DNA of 64,000 bases from Vespa crabro (lineage: Eukaryota; Arthropoda; Insecta; Hymenoptera; Vespidae), in contig NC_060970.1 in the NCBI RefSeq assembly GCF_910589235.1, positions 4,520,987 through 4,584,986 on the forward strand, read 5' to 3'. Below the pieces are notes generated by a model. It saw nothing but the letters and a program-made list of their open reading frames with translations, did no database searches and was not told the DNA's origin. Of this stretch, positions 62,191 through 64,000 are shown piece by piece (the first letter of the stretch is position 1; each line of letters begins with the position of its first letter). The translations under genes were made by a program, and so were the position numbers.

Positions 62191-62272
62191 GAGGCGGTAG
62201 CGGTGGCGGTGGTGGCGACGACGGTGGCGGTGGCGGCGACGGCGGCGGCGGCGGCGGCGGTGGCGGAGGCGG
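62191..62272. repeat. GGC/GGT-rich block
   Basis: 82 bp of GGC and GGT triplets about 500 nt upstream of the linker exon. One frame reads as poly-Gly ending SEEDILIIVGR but has an upstream stop and no supported splice sites, so it is not called as an exon. Confidence 0.9.
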
Positions 62273-62772
62273 CTCTGAAGAGGATATTTTAATTATCGTC
62301 GGACGAGTTCCACGCGCGTCCCGCCTTCGGCATTCGTTTCGGTGCTATTGATTCTACGTCGTATTAATTGCTTCCGCGTTTGATCGAACCCTGGATCGCC
62401 CAAAGGGATTTTCCTTGGATTACCTTTCATCGGGTGTATACTTCGTTCTCGTTGAAAATTTATTCGTCGAGGTCGAAAATCAAAGAAGGAAGTTCCGTAT
62501 ACTCGTTTGGCAAGAGAAAAAAATGTGATAAAAAGAGAGGTAGAGAGGGAGAGAGAGAGATCACAGGGATCTATTGATCGATAAAAAAGATCGATGGATT
62601 TCGATAAAATTTGAACAATATTTTTGTCCTTTTTTTGTTTTTTGTTTTTGTTATCCTGCATTTATACAATGAATTATATGTACTTATATAATTGTATTTT
62701 TTATATATCCCTAAGATGAAACCGAGTAAGAACACACCACAAGTTGTGCCTCACCCGTAGAGTATGTTTCAG

Positions 62773-63115
62773 GCAAGGAGCAGGGAATGCCACCTTTCGC
62801 GCGTGGACCACAGGAAAGTGGTCCGCCAGAAATGAGCGACGAGAGGTTGGCCCATATCCTCTCGGAATCTGGTCATCTACAAATGAGAGGCGAGCATGAG
62901 GTCTCGAACGATGCGGACAGTAAGAGTCCTAGCAGAATTGGCTGTCCGAGTCCGTTTAGTAAGGACAGACTCGACAGCCAAAATAGGAGACTGAAGAAGT
63001 ACGAAAACGATGACATTCCCCCGGAAAAGGTAGTCAGGATTTATCAGGAAGAGTTAACTAAACTTATGGGAAGGAGAGTGGAGGATCTTCGTGGACCACG
63101 AGAATTCCCTCCTAG
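62773..63115 (+). CDS. ct: cut, linker exon between CUT repeats 1 and 2
   Basis: Exon of 343 nt joining CUT repeat 1 to the rest of Cut. The last G of the CUT-1 exon plus GC here makes Gly, giving LIPKKGKEQGMPPFARGP across the junction. It then reads through ERLAHILSESGHLQMRGE, a Ser-rich SPSRIGCPSPFSKDRL segment and the charged conserved block IPPEKVVRIYQEELTKLMGR, ending GPREFPP plus two bases of a Ser codon. The acceptor is GTATGTTTCAG at 62772 and the donor AG|GTAAGA at 63116. The ATG at 62787 is internal and not a start. The KVVRIYQEELTKLMGRRVEDL block is predicted helix and looks strongly constrained. I know no separate enzymatic function for it; in Cut proteins this region spaces the DNA-binding modules. 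Confidence 0.94.
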
Positions 63116-63276
63116 GTAAGATCTCGAAAGCTTCTTCTATTCCGGTCGACGACTCTCTAATTCACAAACTCCTCTTCCTTAAATCGTACGCGAACTTCGC
63201 CATTTCCGATTGATTATTAATGAGGACAGCACACGACCTCGATTGATCGTAGCGCGGTGTTTCCGCATTTTTTCAG
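63116..63276 (+). other. ct: cut short intron (161 nt)
   Basis: GTAAGA donor, CATTTTTTCAG acceptor, phase 2. Removing it joins PPREFPP-type sequence to SGAQGLQG in frame. Confidence 0.93.
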
Positions 63277-63907
63277 CGGTGCCCAAGGTCTACAAGGTAT
63301 AGAAAGAACTCAAGAGGATATCAGACTGGCATTAGACGCTTATCATCGGGAGTTACAAAAGTTGAACGCTGGTCCTGGACAAAATTCGGCGTTAACAGGT
63401 TTGCCAGGATTACCTGGGCTTCCTGGTTTATTAGCTCTTCAACAGCAGGCTCTTCAGCAACATCACTTGGCGACAAATGGCGGTGGTGTACAGGACTTGA
63501 GTTTAGGAAAAATGGATATAAGGAATAAGATGATAAACGGCGTTACGGAGGAGGAAAAGGAGAAGATGGAAGAAGCAATGAGACATGCAGGTAGCGCTTT
63601 CTCATTGGTCAGGCCTAAACAAGAGACTACGGGAGCCCAATCGACGCCCGGTGGTTCCAGTGCGAGTTCACCACTCGGTAATTCCATACTACCTCCAGCG
63701 ATGACGCCAAGTGAAGATTTTTCTGGCGCTGCTGCGGCCAGTCCGCTCCAAAGGATGGCCTCCATCACGAACAGCCTAATCAGCCAACCGTCCACTCCGA
63801 CCCATCATGCTTCTAATCAAAGACCACTAAAGGCCGTTCTTCCTCCCATTACTCAACAACAATTCGACATGTACAATAATCTTAATACCGAGGACATCGT
63901 AAAGAGG
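63277..63907 (+). CDS. ct: cut, linker exon ending in the start of CUT repeat 2
   Basis: Exon of 631 nt. The first base completes a Ser codon (PPS|GAQGLQGIERTQEDIRLAL). It encodes a helical segment (RLALDAYHRELQKLNAG), a GLPGLPGLPGLL run, a short Gln/His stretch (LALQQQALQQHH), VQDLSLGKMDIRNKM, an acidic helix (TEEEKEKMEEAMRHAGSAFS), Ser/Thr/Pro-rich sequence, and then SPLQRMASITNSLISQPSTP and KAVLPPITQQQFDMYNNLNT, followed by EDIVKR. The last part is the N-terminal edge of CUT repeat 2. The acceptor is CATTTTTTCAG at 63276 and the donor AGG|GTGAGA at 63908, phase 0. Upstream in-frame codons (VFPHFF) are open but are read through the pyrimidine tract and are most simply intron. Confidence 0.95.
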
Positions 63908-63986
63908 GTGAGAATGATTTTCAAACGTTTTATTTTTATATTCATTTAACGAGTTCCAATTATCATCGCGTCGAACATTTTAACAG
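63908..63986 (+). other. ct: cut short intron (79 nt)
   Basis: GTGAGA donor, TTTAACAG acceptor, T-rich interior. Phase 0. Removing it restores the CUT repeat 2 opening helix (IVKR|VKEQ). Confidence 0.93.
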
Positions 63987-64000
63987 GTAAAAGAACAATT
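63987..64000 (+). CDS. ct: cut, first 14 nt of the CUT repeat 2 exon (cut by window end)
   Basis: After the acceptor TTTTAACAG at 63986 the sequence reads Val-Lys-Glu-Gln and two further bases. Joined to the previous exon this gives NTEDIVKR|VKEQ, the opening helix of a CUT repeat (compare IARRVRELL in repeat 1). The exon runs off the window. CUT repeats 2-3 and the homeodomain are expected further downstream. Confidence 0.9.

Larger units (their letters stand above)
55353..62772 (+). other. ct: cut intron between CUT-1 exon and linker exon (7,420 nt)
   Basis: GTGAGT donor and TTTCAG acceptor. Contents in order: TA/CA array (55406-55500); a long inverted repeat (55550-55720); ordinary sequence 55720-56340; TA and CT arrays; ordinary sequence about 56880-57540; A-rich tract about 57740-57945; ordinary patch 58000-58290; GTC array (58302-58371); ordinary patch 59160-59620; an 18-bp palindrome (60058-60075); TA arrays near 60410 and 60740; A/T-rich homopurine runs 60880-61280; ordinary sequence 61290-61900; and a GGC-rich block (62191-62272). 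Open frames at 55704-55997 and 57858-58166 (-) are not repetitive but match nothing I recognise. Confidence 0.85.

Noticed and set aside
62130..62349. Poly-Gly frame ending SEEDILIIVGR as an extra cut exon
   Set aside because: A stop lies just upstream in frame and no acceptor or donor fits the phases of the neighbouring exons.

Overview
This window is animal nuclear DNA, most likely from an insect. It holds five coding exons of one gene on the + strand, the homeobox gene cut (ct, the CUX/CDP family). The exons encode a CUX-type coiled coil, a long polyglutamine tract, CUT repeat 1, a conserved linker and the first residues of CUT repeat 2. The wording of the CUT repeats matches insect Cut as I remember it and does not match the single CUT domain of Onecut. 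The AT-rich intron, its intact CpGs and its many GA/CT, TA and triplet microsatellites would suit a hymenopteran, but the order cannot be proved from this sequence.

Layout. Bases 1-50,823 are one continuous intron-like stretch with no exon I can support. It ends at a strong splice acceptor before the coiled-coil exon (50,824-51,142). A 2.7 kb intron follows, then the large polyQ/CUT-1 exon (53,820-55,352). Next come a 7.4 kb intron, the linker exons (62,773-63,115 and 63,277-63,907, separated by 161 nt), a 79-nt intron and the first 14 nt of the exon that continues CUT repeat 2 (63,987-64,000). All splice phases agree, and the joined frame is open for about 946 codons. The N-terminal exon(s), CUT-2 and CUT-3 proper, the homeodomain and the 3' end lie outside the window.

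The long intron alternates microsatellite tracts with patches of ordinary, CpG-containing sequence of 150-450 bp. Those patches are the best places to look for cut enhancers or alternative first exons. The strongest unexplained signal is a textbook zero-nucleotide recursive-splice site at 32,178/32,179: branch point, pyrimidine tract, CAG, then GTGAGT directly. It would divide removal of the giant intron into steps.

Other leads: a near-perfect 23-bp inverted repeat about 200 nt downstream of the CUT-1 exon; an in-frame (phase 1-1) CUT-1 exon with a GT-rich acceptor, which could be skipped to give a Cut protein without CUT-1; a 12-bp minisatellite coding Leu-Gly-Thr-Thr; and clusters of short palindromes and GC-rich hairpins inside the introns. 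I found no tRNA, rRNA, CRISPR array, recognisable transposon or second protein-coding gene. The many other open frames are translations of simple repeats.
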